Positions 43,500-53,764 of a stretch of DNA of 64,000 nucleotides are shown one piece after another; the first letter of the stretch is position 1; the number at the start of each line of letters is the position of its first letter. The notes below the pieces were generated by a model. That model searched no databases, had not been told where the DNA came from, and saw nothing but the letters and a program-made list of their open reading frames with translations. Source of the stretch: Arion vulgaris (taxonomy: Eukaryota > Mollusca > Gastropoda > Stylommatophora > Arionidae); NCBI GenBank assembly GCA_020796225.1, contig CM036775.1:2542893-2606892 (forward strand), written 5' to 3'. A program made the position numbers and the translations under genes.

Positions 43500-43865
43500 G
43501 AGATGTAGCTTAAGCCTTGTAAAGTTTTCAAGGCAACGTTTTAAGGAGATGAATCTTCAGTCTTGCAAAGCTTTTAGGGCAATGTGCGTAGGAGCCAGAT
43601 CTTCATCCTTGCAAAGCTTTAAAGCCCAATGTTTGAAGGAGCTAGATCGTCATCGGTGTGAAGCTTCCAAGGCAATGTGCAATGAGACAGATCTTGCTCT
43701 GACTTCAAGGCAATTGCAATTTAGACAGATCCTCAGCTCTGTGAAGCTTCCAAGGCAATGTGCAATTGAGGCAGTTCCTTGGCTCTGTGAAGCTTCCAAG
43801 GCAATGTGCATTTGAGACAGATCTTTGGCTCTGTGAAGCTTCCAAGGCAATAATGAGAGGAACAA
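43500..43865 (+). repeat. Tandem array, ~46 bp unit, ~7 copies
   Basis: Unit gtgaagcttccaaggcaatg, tgcaattgagacagatcttg, gctct, with older variants at the left end (cttgcaaagctttaaggc). Confidence 0.9.
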
Positions 43866-43959
43866 TTTCAGCATTACTTTGTTCAATCTCCACATATTAG
43901 TAGTACTATCTTAGATGAGCATCATGATCTTTGGAACTGCCATCTCTCTTGTCTTTCAG

Positions 43960-44125
43960 GTCACTTGTACTGTCTGCAGGGCTACACCCTTTAGATTTGC
44001 TTGAAGATGATGGCGAGTTGTCATGGTTACGTGACAACATTGATGCTGATATGGTAGAATTTGTATGTATGAGGGTGGAGCGCTACCGCTATTACATGAG
44101 GAGAGCTGCTCTTAAGTCCGGATAA
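43960..44125 (+). CDS. Terminal exon of an unidentified gene
   Basis: A typical acceptor (ctctcttgtctttcag, with a pyrimidine tract) precedes it, and the open frame ends at TAA 44123-44125. The exon starts in phase 2 and encodes 55 residues, SLVLSAGLHPLDLLEDDGE then LSWLRDNIDADMVEFVCMRV and a basic ERYRYYMRRAALKSG end. The balanced composition (acidic first half, Arg/Tyr-rich end), lack of stops and good splice site argue that it is real. I do not recognise the family. No upstream exon was found on the plus strand in this window, so the gene would begin to the left beyond repeats or beyond 1. Its stop lies one base from the stop of the minus-strand gene at 44127. Confidence 0.6.
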
Positions 44126-44126
44126 A

Positions 44127-45009
44127 CTACCATGTCCAAGCATTGGACTTAATGTCGAGAAAGTAATTACTTAAGGCTAATGGATCTACTGCTCTTAACC
44201 GGTCAGCGTTAAATGTTGGCATTCGGTCTAGATACTGTCTATGAATGTCAAACTCATGCTGCTCTTGTTGCTCTCGAAGAATCTGTTCCCTAAGTCGTTC
44301 TTGTTCTAAGGCTGCAAGCTGCGAAGGGATGTTAGACAGACGGGACATCATTGCGATTCTGTCCCGCTCTCTTTCCAGTTCAAGCCTATGTGCAATCTCC
44401 GCAGACTTATCAAAGGGACTCCACATAGAAGTAGGAACAGGAGGACGATCCAGGAATGGATACGCAGTCCCTGGATGTCCTATAAGCCCTATTCTACGAT
44501 CAAGTAATCCCGGATGAGTGTGGAGTCCAGCTCCGAATGAATTAAAACCTAAATATGCGCTGTTCTGTAAAAACTTTTCTCGCTGCTCTACAGCGTGAAA
44601 CAGCTTTTCTCTCTCCATCGCTGCTGCCGCATTCTGCATCAACTTTTCTTTCTCAATTCTCTCCCTCTCTAACCGTTCTCTTCCCATCCTCTCTTTCTCT
44701 ATTCTTTCATTATCGTACTTCTCTCTTTCTATCCTTTCTCTTTCCCGTTTCTCCCTCTCTATCAAATGATGATTAGATAAGGAAGTCAGATCATCTTCCC
44801 GTCTTTCCTCTTTCAACTTCAAAAATGAAGATGATGCTGAGTGGGGTCGTTTGTCGTATGAACCAAGATCGAATTTGTTGTGATGATCAAGCCGACCATT
44901 TATTAGCGGTGATCGTGATCTGGACCTGGACTTTGGTCTAGAAGTCTCATGTTGTGTATCTTCCAATGAAGAGTGATGATGGTTGATGAATCCTCTACGA
45001 TCTCTGTAA
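44127..45009 (-). CDS. Terminal exon of a Glu/Arg coiled-coil protein, possibly AUTS2-like
   Basis: After an acceptor (ttttgttttcag at about 45010-45021) an open frame of about 294 codons runs to TAG at 44127-44129. Regions in order: SYRDRRGFINHHHSSLEDTQ, an RS-like PKSRSRSRSPLINGR, a coiled-coil Glu/Arg stretch (EREKRERERIEREKYDNERI through EKEKLMQN), an Ala run, then FNSFGAGLHTHPGLLDRR, YPFLDRPPVPTSMWSPFDKS, and a final LERERDRIAMMSRLSNIPSQ and LDRMPTFNADRLRAVDPLA. Such order (Ser/His-rich, charged helix, Pro-rich segment, charged tail) fits nuclear regulators of the AUTS2/FBRSL family, which act with Polycomb complexes. An atrophin/RERE-type protein is an alternative. Assignment is from composition and short motifs only. 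The exon opens in phase 2, while the nearest upstream exon ends in phase 1. Confidence 0.75.
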
Positions 45010-45239
45010 CTGAAAACAAAAGAGAACAAAAAATAAAATTATTTTGGATTTTTGTAAGCATATTTGGATTTGTGTAAACATATTTGCTATGTGCATGCGT
45101 AGGTTAGGGTACTACGATCAGTAGCTCAGTGACAGAACTGGGTCCTACAAGTCCCTCAAACTTGAAAGATAATACCACAGTAGCAGCACACAACACTCTA
45201 AAAACCATAAAGGCTCTAGTATTGTTCTTTCCAGGCCAT
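45010..45239. other. Intron start of the minus-strand gene; no feature
   Basis: Contains the branch/pyrimidine region of the acceptor and otherwise unremarkable sequence, including a short direct repeat of tttggatttgtgtaa. Confidence 0.55.
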
Positions 45240-45500
45240 TGTGACGCTTGATGTGACCAAAGTATGTAATTTTCTGTATAGTATGTTGTTTATCAGCCAA
45301 TTCTCTTTAACATTTAGTTCTTTCAGGACATCAGTGTTCTTTCTTTTTCTGTCCATGGTATTCGTAGGATCTTTCTGTAGCATTTAGTTTCGAAGACACT
45401 GGATTTCCGTTCTTAACTTTTGTGTAATAGTCCATGATTCACAACCATAAGCAGCCACGGGAAAAATGCATGCTCTCAACATCCAGGCTTATTTATTCCC
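45240..45500 (-). mobile_element. LINE d fragment
   Basis: Minus strand reads AAYGCESWTITQKLRTEIQC-like sequence and RKILRIPWTEKER, matching the segment at 42440-42560. Confidence 0.7.
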
Positions 45501-45534
45501 TTCCCTGTCCATTGAAGAACTATCCTAATCAATG

Positions 45535-45785
45535 CACACACTGTCATTCGATATACATGTCTAATTCACTTCCATCGTCTGTCTGTAAGTGATGGTCACA
45601 CTGTCAGTCGACATACATGTCTAATTCACTTCCATCGTTGTCTGTAAGTGATGGTCACACTGTCAGTCAACATACATGTCTAATTCACTTCCATCGTCTG
45701 TCTGTAAGTGATGGTCTCACTGTCAGTCGACATACATATCTAATTCACTTCCATCATGGTCGTCTGTAAGTGATGGTCTTCAATG
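45535..45785 (+). repeat. Tandem array, ~59 bp unit, 4 copies
   Basis: Unit cactgtcagtcgacatacat, gtctaattcacttccatcgt, ctgtctgtaagtgatggt. Confidence 0.95.
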
Positions 45786-45834
45786 ATGTACATATACAAG
45801 ATACAACGTTGAATATACTAACAATACTTCCAGT

Positions 45835-47245
45835 TAAAGGAATACAGACATGAAGAAAGGAATACAGACATGAAGAAAGGAATACAGACAAAGAAGAAAG
45901 GAATACAGAAAAGAAGAAAGGAATACAGACATGAAGAAAGGAATACAGACAAAGAAGAAAGGAAAACAGACAAGAGGAAAGGAATACAGACAAAGAAGAA
46001 AGGAATACAGACAAAAAGAAAGGAATACAGACAAAGAAGAAAGGAATACAGACAAAGAAGAAAGGAATACAGACAAAGAGGAAAGGAATACAGACAAGAA
46101 GAAAGGAATACAGACAAGAAGAAAGGAATACAGACAAGAAGAAAGGAATACAGACAAGAAGAAAGGAATACAGACAAAGAAGAAAGGAATACAGACAAGA
46201 AGAAAGGAATACAGACAAAGAAGAAAGGAATACAGACAAAGAAGAAAGGAATACAGACAAAGAAAGGAATACAGACAAAGAAGAAAGGAATACAGACAAA
46301 GAAGAAAGGAATACATACAAAGAAGAAAGGAATACAGACAAAGAAGAAAGGAATACAGACAAAGAAGAAAGGAATACAGACAAAGAAGAAAGGAATACAG
46401 ACAAAAGAAGAGGAATACAGACAAAGAAAGGAATACAGACAAAGAAGAAAGGAATACAGACAAGAAGAAAGGAATACAGACAAGAAGAAAGGAATACAGA
46501 CAAGAAGAAAGGAATACAGACAAAGAAGAAAGGAATACAGACAAGAAGAAAGGAATACAGACAAAGAAGAAAGGAATACAGACATGAAGAAGAAAAGGAA
46601 TGCAGACAAGAAGAAAGGAATACAGACAAAGAAGAAAGGAATACAGACAAAGAAGAAAGGAATACAGACAAAGAAGAAAGGAATACAGACAAGAAGAAAG
46701 GAATACAGACAAGAAGAAAGGAATACAGACAAAGAAGAAAGGAATACAGACAAAGAAGAAAGGAATACAGACAAAGAAGAAAGGAATACAGACAAAGAAA
46801 GGAATACAGACAAAGAAGAAAGGAATACAGACAAAGAAGAAAGGAATACAGACAAAGAAGAAAGGAATACAGACAAGAAGAAAGGAATACAGACAAAGAA
46901 GAAAGGAATACAGACAAAGAAGAAAGGAATACAGACAAGAAGAAAGGAATACAGACAAAGAAGAAAGGAATACAGACAAAGAAAGGAATACAGACAAAGA
47001 AGAAAGGAATACAGACAAGAAGAAAGGAATACAGACAAGAAGAAAGGAATACAGACATGAAGAAAGAATACAGACAGAAGGAATACAGACAAAGAAGAAA
47101 GGAATACAGACGAAGAAGGAATACAGACAAGAAGAGAATACAGACAAAAAAGAACAGAAGAAAGGAATCAGACAGAAGAAGAATACAACGAAAGAATACA
47201 GCGAAGTGAATACAGACAAGAGAATACAGAAGAGAGGAATCAGAC
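45835..47245 (+). repeat. Minisatellite, 20-21 bp unit, ~68 copies
   Basis: Unit gacaaagaagaaaggaatac plus a; copies alternate between caaagaag (21) and caagaag (20), with some catgaag. The plus strand is almost pure purine plus a tac triplet. Mixed unit lengths rotate the frame, so all six frames show long repeat-encoded peptides; none is a gene. The right end from 47060 is degraded by deletions. Confidence 0.97.
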
Positions 47246-47309
47246 ACAAGAAGAAGAATAGAAAAGTAATAAACTGTATTACTGGCTTTGATTTACTTTC
47301 TACATTACT

Positions 47310-47575
47310 GACGTGTGTGTGTTTCCCCGCCTCATTACTAGCTGATGTACTTTCCCTCTCATTACTAGCTGATGTACTTTCCTATCATTACTAGCTGATG
47401 TCTTCCCCTCATTACTAGCTGTGCTTTCCCTCATTACTAGCTGTGTACTTTCCCCATTACTACTGGTGCTCCCCCTCATTACTAACTGTGTGCTTTCCCC
47501 TCATTACTAGCTGGTACTTTCCCATTACTATCTGTCGTCCCCCTCTCATTCTAACTCAGTGCTTTCCCTCTAACG
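47310..47575 (+). repeat. Degenerate array, ~25 bp unit, ~9 copies
   Basis: Unit cattactagctgatgtacttt plus ccct, with many small deletions. Confidence 0.88.
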
Positions 47576-47611
47576 TTTGTGCATCAAGCATAGAAATATA
47601 TAATAACATAC

Positions 47612-47670
47612 CTATCCTCTTCTCTCTAAGCTCTCTCTCCTTCTCTCTATCTTTCCCTTTCAACATCTAT
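47612..47670 (-). other. Candidate small exon, uncertain
   Basis: On the minus strand a good donor (gatag then gtatgt) ends a 59-base stretch after a pyrimidine-rich cttctcatttcatcttggctaaag. One frame is open and would encode KGKDREKERELREKR. The frame needed to join the neighbouring exons is not satisfied by the best acceptor, and purine-rich low-complexity sequence can mimic such a peptide. Confidence 0.2.
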
Positions 47671-47852
47671 CTTTAGCCAAGATGAAATGAGAAGAGTGCA
47701 TGCAGTCTGTTCCACTCATGGTGAGATGAGACAGCCCAGGCGGCATCTCATGAGCTGGAGCAAACATCCCACTACTGAAACAATAGAACATGTGATGAAA
47801 AGATTTGAACCATTTCTTATTCAAATCTACCAATAGTAACTACCCTTCATCT

Positions 47853-48116
47853 TCTTCGAACGCTCCATATCGACCACTTGTTAAATCACTCAACCACTCT
47901 TTGTCATCTGTATGTGATCTGAGCCTTAGAGCGATTGTACATTGTGCAAGTTATGTTCCTATAAGTAGGCCAGCACATCAGATTTCTGTGATGCTTTTTA
48001 TTTACTAGGATAGTTTCCCTAGGTCCCTACATCAGTCGTCTCTTACGGCATGCCCTGTAGGTCACAGTGTTATTATTCTTTTCTCCTTGTAAGCCCGGCA
48101 ACATACGGCTGTATGT
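47853..48116 (-). mobile_element. SINE A, complete, with short target duplication
   Basis: ttcatct lies at 47846-47852 and 48117-48123. The copy is in the same orientation as the surrounding gene. Confidence 0.85.
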
Positions 48117-48154
48117 TTCATCTAGGGATATCTAACACCAAGTTGTACTGTGTA

Positions 48155-50125
48155 GTCTTTCTCAATTACAATAATATGTAGAGTTTCTCAATTGCAATCA
48201 TATGTAGAGTTTCTCAATTGCAATCATATGTAGAGTTTCTCAATTGCAATCATATGTAGAGTTTCTCAATTGCAATCATATGTAGAGTTTCTCAATCGCA
48301 ATCATGTGTAGAGTTTCTCAATTGCAATCATGTGTAGAGTTTCTCAATTGCAATCATGTGTAGAGTTTCTCAATTGCAATCATGTGTAGAGTTTCTCAAT
48401 TGCAATCATGTGTAGAGTTTCTCAATTGCAATCATGTGTAGAGTTTCTCAATTGCAATAATATGTAGAGTTTCTCAATTACAATCATGTGTAGAGTTTCT
48501 CAATTGCAATCATGTGTAGAGTTTCTCAATTGCAATCATGTGTAGAGTTTCTCAATTGCAATCATGTGTAGAGTTTCTCAATTGCAATAATATGTAGAGT
48601 TTCTTAATTGCAATCATGTGTAGAGTTTCTCAATTGCAATCATGTGTAGAGTTTCTCAATTGCAATCATGTGTAGAGTTTCTCAATTGCAATCATATGTA
48701 GAGTTTCTCAATTGCAATCATGTGTAGAGTTTCTCAATTGCAATCATATGTAGAGTTTCTCAATTGCAATCATATGTAGAGTTTCTCAATTGCAATCATG
48801 TGTAGAGTTTCTCAATTGCAATCATGTGTAGAGTTTCTCAATTGCAATAATATGTAGAGTTTCTCAATTGCAATCATGTGTAGAGTTTCTCAATTGCAAT
48901 CATGTGTAGAGTTTCTCAATTGCAATCATGTGTAGAGTTTCTCAATTGCAATCATGTGTAGAGTTTCTCAATTGCAATCATGTGTAGAGTTTCTCAATTG
49001 CAATCATATGTAGAGTTTCTCAATCGCAATCATATGTAGAGTTTCTCAATTGCAATCATGTGTAGAGTTTCTCAATTGCAATCATATGTAGAGTTTCTCA
49101 ATTGCAATCATATGTAGAGTTTCTCAATTGCAATCATATGTAGAGTTTCTCAATCGCAATCATATGTAGAGTTTCTCAATTGCAATCATGTGTAGAGTTT
49201 CTCAATTGCAATTATATGTAGAGTTTCTCAATTGCAATCATGTGTAGAGTTTCTCAATTGCAAATATATGTAGAGTTTCTCAATTGCAATCATATGTAGA
49301 GTTTCTCAATTGCAATCATGTGTAGAGTTTCTCAATTGCAATAATGTGTAGAGTTTCTCAATTGCAATCATGTGTAGAGTTTCTCAATCGCAATCATGTG
49401 TAGAGTTTCTCAATCGCAATCATGTGTAGAGTTTCTCAATCGCAATCATGTGTAGAGTTTCTCAATCATGTGTAGAGTTTCTCAATCGCAATCATGTGTA
49501 GAGTTTCTCAATCGCAATCATGTGTAGAGTTTCTCAATTGCAATCATGTGTAGAGTTTCTCAATCGCAATCATGTGTAGAGTTTCTCAATCTCAATCATG
49601 TGTAGAGTTTCTCAATCGCAATCATGTGTAGAGTTTCTCAATCGCAATCATGTGTAGAGTTTCTCAATCGCAATCATGTGTAATTTCTCAATCACAATCA
49701 TGTGTAGAGTTTCTTAATTGCAATCATGTGTAGTTTCTCAATCGCAATCATGTGTAGCCTTTCTCAATCGCAATCATATGTAGTTTCTCAATTGCAATCA
49801 TGTGTAGAGTTTCTCAATCGCAATCATGTGTAGAGTTTCTCAATCACAATCATGTGTAGAGTTTCTCAATCACAATCATGTGTAGAGTTTCTCAATCACA
49901 ATCATGTGTAGAGTTTCTCAATCACAATCATGTGTAGAGTTTCTCAATCGCAATCATGTGTAGAGTTTCTCAATCATGCATAGACTTTCTCAATCGCAAT
50001 GATGTGTAGAGTTTCTCAATCGCAATCATGTGTAGAGTTTCTCAATCATGCATAGACTTTCTCAATAATCACGTGTAGAAGTTTCTCAATCGCAATCACG
50101 TGTAGAGTTTCTCAATCGAATCATT
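48155..50125 (+). repeat. Minisatellite, 26 bp unit, ~75 copies
   Basis: Unit gtagagtttctcaattgcaa then tcatgt. Variants change along the array: caattg with atatg at the left, caattg with atgtg in the middle, caatcg from about 49380 and caatca at 49840-49940. It is in the putative intron between the exons at 44127 and 51485. Confidence 0.97.
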
Positions 50126-50339
50126 CCAAGCGTATAGACTATGTCTTTCCTTTGGATGAAACAGTAGGGTAGAGAGCGGGTTTGTGCAAAATGGGCAAGG
50201 CACATTCACCATATCAGCTGTCCAGGATAGAAATAAATGGAGACGACATGTCATCCTTGTTTTCGGCTCAGATACAACATGGAAAACAACAGTCATGAGA
50301 GACTTAATGATGAGCAGAAAGACAATGAACAAACACATA
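50126..50339. other. Unique spacer between two arrays
   Basis: Plus-strand 65-codon frame (50184-50381) without recognised domain. The part near 50300 begins to resemble the LINE c 3' end. Confidence 0.45.
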
Positions 50340-51158
50340 AGTTATCACAGTAAAACACTTGCCAATTGGACCGGTCTGTAAAGACAAGAGAGACAAACAC
50401 AGAAGTTGTCACAGTAAAACACTTGCCAATTGGACCGGTCTGTAAAGACAAGAGAGACAAACACAGAAGTTGTCACAGTAAAACACTTGCCAATTGGACC
50501 GGTCTGTAAAGACAAGAGAGACAAACACAGAAGTTGTCACAGTAAAACACTTGCCAATTGGACCGGTCTGTAAAGACAAGAGAGACAAACACAGAAGTTG
50601 TCACTGTAAAACACTTGCCAATTGGACCGGTCTGTAAAGATAAAGAGACAAACACAGAAGTTGTCACAGTAAAACACTTGCCAATTGGACCGGTCTGTAA
50701 AGACAAGAGAGACAAACACAGAAGTTGTCACAGTAAAACACTTGCCAATTGGACCGGTCTGTAAAGACAAGAGAGACAAACACAGAAGTTGTCACAGTAA
50801 AACACTTGCCAATTGGACCGGTCTGTAAAGACAAGAGACAAACACAGAAGTTGTCACTGTAAAACACTTGCCAATTGGACCGGTCTGTAAAGACAAGAGA
50901 CAAACACAGAAGTTGTCACTGTAAAACACTTGCCAATTGGACCGTCTGTAAAGACAAGAGACAAACACAGAAGTTGTCACTGTAAAACACTTGCCAATTG
51001 GACCGGTCTGTAAAGACAAGAGACAAACACAGAAGTTGTCACTGTAAAACACTTGCCAATTGGACCGTCTGTAAAGACAAGAGAGACAAACACAGAAGTT
51101 GTCACAGTAAAACACTTGCCAATTGGACCGGTCTGTAAAGACAAAAAGGCCATATATA
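50340..51158 (+). repeat. Minisatellite, 61-64 bp unit, 13 copies
   Basis: Unit gacaaacacagaagttgtca, cagtaaaacacttgccaatt, ggaccggtctgtaaagacaa, gaga. The array ends in aaaaaggccatatatag, exactly as the single copy at 16805-16870 at the end of LINE c. The unit is therefore a duplicated LINE c 3' end. Confidence 0.97.
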
Positions 51159-51164
51159 GCTAGA

Positions 51165-51425
51165 ACTTCTACCTTCTTCTAAAGGAACACTCCATATCAA
51201 GCACTTGTGTAACCGTTCAGTGTGATCTCAACCTAGGAGCGAATGCACGTTATGCCAGTTATGTACCGACAACTAGTCCAGCAAATCTGATTTCTAAAAA
51301 GTTATTTTGATTGACTAGGGTAGCTTCCCTAAGCCTCTACCTCAGTCTTCTCTTATGACATGCCTTGTAGGTGGCAGTGTTATTATTCTTTGCTCCCTTT
51401 GCAAGCCCCAGTAACACACATCCTA
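51165..51425 (-). mobile_element. SINE A, diverged copy
   Basis: Head, core (gtcataagagaagactgagg on the minus strand) and tail are all recognisable, with more substitutions than other copies. Confidence 0.85.
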
Positions 51426-51484
51426 ATAATATTAGTGATTACATCAATAAGTGGCGACAAAGTTGTGTTATATAGTTAACTTAC

Positions 51485-51556
51485 CAAGACCACTGAAGCC
51501 AAGTGGATTGAGTAGTGCTGGTGGCGGTAAGAGATGGTCTAGTGAAGGAGATAAAC
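51485..51556 (-). CDS. Internal exon (72 bp) of the minus-strand gene
   Basis: Perfect borders on the minus strand: ttttttctgtttcag before and gtaagt after. Phase is 1 at both ends, so it is a symmetric 24-codon exon. Residues are LSPSLDHLLPPPALLNPL then GFSGL. This Pro/Leu-rich, Phe-Gly motif-like sequence joins in frame to the upstream exon at 54968-55036. Order and composition are like the Pro/His/Leu-rich central part of AUTS2-family proteins, which is inference. Confidence 0.72.
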
Positions 51557-51719
51557 CTGAAACAGAAAAAACAAAACGAGGAATAGCCAGGGGCGATAAC
51601 TAGATTCAAAATGGCTGAAGTAATACGCTTTAAATGATCTGGACTAGAGGCTGCGGTAAAAGTGCGATACATTAGGGAAAAACCAGATTTATAGCTTTAT
51701 ATAATAATAATACTAGGCT

Positions 51720-52400
51720 TTATCATCATCATCATCATCATCATCATCAAATAGCTAGTCCTGAGCAGAACGTTCCTACCCTAACAATCTTTGGAAATTG
51801 ATATCTCTCATACGCCAGATATCCCACATCTGCAACCGCTATGCTCAAATCATCAGTTACACCCTGAATCCATCTTCTCCGTAGTCTTCCTCTTATCCTC
51901 TTTGCTTAGATGTCTCCTTTCATTATGATTTTCTCCAGCCCTTCGTGTCTCCTTATATGTCCAAAATACTTCATTTTTTATTTGTAGCATCAGCCAGTTT
52001 TCTTTGATTTTGAATTCTTTCTGGATCTATGTGTTCTCTTCTCTGTCCATGATATACGAAGTTCTCTTCTGTAACATTTATATATTATTTTTTCCGATCC
52101 AGAAGCACTTGAGCTTTCAGCTCTTCGGTTCGGTGCCATGGACATCGTAACCCTTCGGTTCGGTGCCACTAACACCGTAAATCTGGAGAACCTGTGGCTT
52201 TACTGGCAGCCCGCCGAATTGAACCCGCACTCACAGAGGGCTAGTCACCCGTAGTCCAACGCGCTACGAACACGCTAGGCAGGCGGGCAACACTTATATT
52301 CAAAAGCACATATATGTTTTTCCACTGCCTTATTAAGTGTCCATGCTTCACACCCATACGTTGCCACTGGTAATATGCCTGCTCTTAGTATTCTGATGTT
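51720..52400 (-). mobile_element. LINE d C-terminal region, interrupted by SINE D
   Basis: Minus strand reads from YGCEAWTLNKAVEK-like sequence through CYRRELRISWTEKRTHRS to the family end near 51760, next to an (atc)n tail at 51723-51750. SINE D sits between the codons for the EYKC and CYRR motifs. Confidence 0.88.
52084..52288 (-). mobile_element. SINE D inserted in LINE d
   Basis: A full copy with T run at the plus-strand left end (A tail on the minus strand). The repeat aacatttatat / aacacttatat at 52073-52083 and 52289-52299 differs at one base. Confidence 0.92.
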
Positions 52401-52439
52401 TACATTTACACATGAATATAAAATGGAACGAATTCAGGA

Positions 52440-52748
52440 GAAGTGATGAAATCAGAGACATGTCTGGTCAACCACTAGTGACAACTGTTATAAGAAAGAG
52501 AAGATGGAGATATGTTGGGACACACCTTGAAGAGAAATGATCAACGAATATCAAAGCAGGCATTGAAGTGGGATGCAATGGGTTCAAGAAAGAGAGGTCG
52601 ACCTAAGGAGACCCGGAAACGAACTTTGCTGAGAGAGGCAGGAAATATCAGTCTCAGTTCCATGGAGGAGATTGAGCGAGTTGCCCAGGATAGAGCGGTA
52701 TGGAAAAAATACTTGCAGGCCCTATGTAACGTATAACGGTACGAGAGG
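52440..52748 (+). mobile_element. LINE a C-terminal fragment
   Basis: Plus strand: IRDMSGQPLVTTVIRKRRWR, then after a frameshift [44 protein letters not shown] and stop, followed by (att)n. Confidence 0.92.
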
Positions 52749-52920
52749 AATTATTATTAATTAAGTAGAAGAGCATTCTGTTATATTTGATTTAGAATAA
52801 ACCCTATTGTTGTGTGCATTTGTTACATCTGTTACATAGAATACAGTTGAATATTGGGGAAACTGCATGTCAAAACTCTTATTTATATGATTATTCTCTT
52901 GATTATGTAAGGGACATCCA
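52749..52920. other. Spacer, no feature
   Basis: Short AT-rich stretch. Confidence 0.5.
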
Positions 52921-53135
52921 TCGCAAGGTGGGCGTCTATGGCTTAGTGGTAATTAGCACGACCACACGCTGGTCTAAACACCGCGGTGGACAGTTTGGAA
53001 GCAAATTTATCCCAGTAGATTTTTATCAACGGTAAAAATAGATATCGTTCAGAAAGTAAAGGCAAACTAGGTAACGTATAAGTGGTGCTTAGAAAATCAA
53101 CAACTTGTTTACTGTGGTTGATGGTTTCTTCCTAT
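52921..53135 (+). mobile_element. SINE C, plus-strand copy
   Basis: Opens gcgtctatggcttagtggta (A-box region), and its body matches the inverse of 15485-15722 up to gtttactgtggttgatgg. The B-box region is diverged. Confidence 0.85.
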
Positions 53136-53735
53136 GCTCCATATCGTGACCCCTCTTTGTGATTTTAATGTGATCTGAGCCTAAGAGAGATTGTATGTTG
53201 TGTCACTTATGCGACTTCAAGTAAGCCAGAACATTCGATTTATGTGACGTTTTTTATTTACTAGGGTAGCCTCCCTATTACTCCGTATATCATGGACAGA
53301 GAAGAGAACAAATAGATATATCAAGAAAGAACTCGAAATTAAAGAAAACTGGCTGATGCTTCAAATAAGAAAGAGAAAATTGAAGTATTTTTTAGACGTA
53401 TAAAAAGACACGAAGGGCCGGAGAAGACCATCATGGAAGGAGGCATACCAACAAAGAGTCGAAGAGGAAGACGACAGAGAAGATGGATTCAGGATGTAAC
53501 TGATGGTGTTAGTATGACCGCTGCAGAGGGAGGGACATCTGGCCTATGAGAGAGAGAGAAATTCCGAAGGACTGTTGGGGTGGCAAAGTTCTGCTCAGGA
53601 AAAGCTATTTGATGATGATGAGCTCCCCTATGCCCCTACCTCAGTCGGCTCTGTCGACATGCCTTGTAGGTCGCAGTGTTACTATTCTTTTGCTCCCCTT
53701 GTGAGCCCCGACAACACACGGGCGTGGTTGATTGG
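53136..53735 (-). mobile_element. SINE A split by a LINE d fragment
   Basis: Tail and middle are at 53136-53280; head and core resume at 53625-53735. A gcctcccta / gctccccta pair marks the break, a diverged target duplication. Confidence 0.85.
53281..53624 (+). mobile_element. LINE d 3' fragment inserted in SINE A
   Basis: Plus strand reads RISWTEKRTNRYIKKELEIK, then MEGGIPTKSRRGRRQRRWIQ, DVTDGVSMTAAEG and a (gat)n tail. Confidence 0.88.
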
Positions 53736-53764
53736 CGAGGTACTGTAAAGGATATGCCCCACTT

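Noticed and set aside
45754..47394. Open frames of up to ~500 codons in all six frames
   Set aside because: All are translations of the 20-21 bp array; the Lys/Glu/Arg and Phe/Leu/Ser versions are the two strands of the same repeat.
48155..50125. CRISPR array
   Set aside because: The repeats are contiguous with no unique spacers, and the context is eukaryotic.
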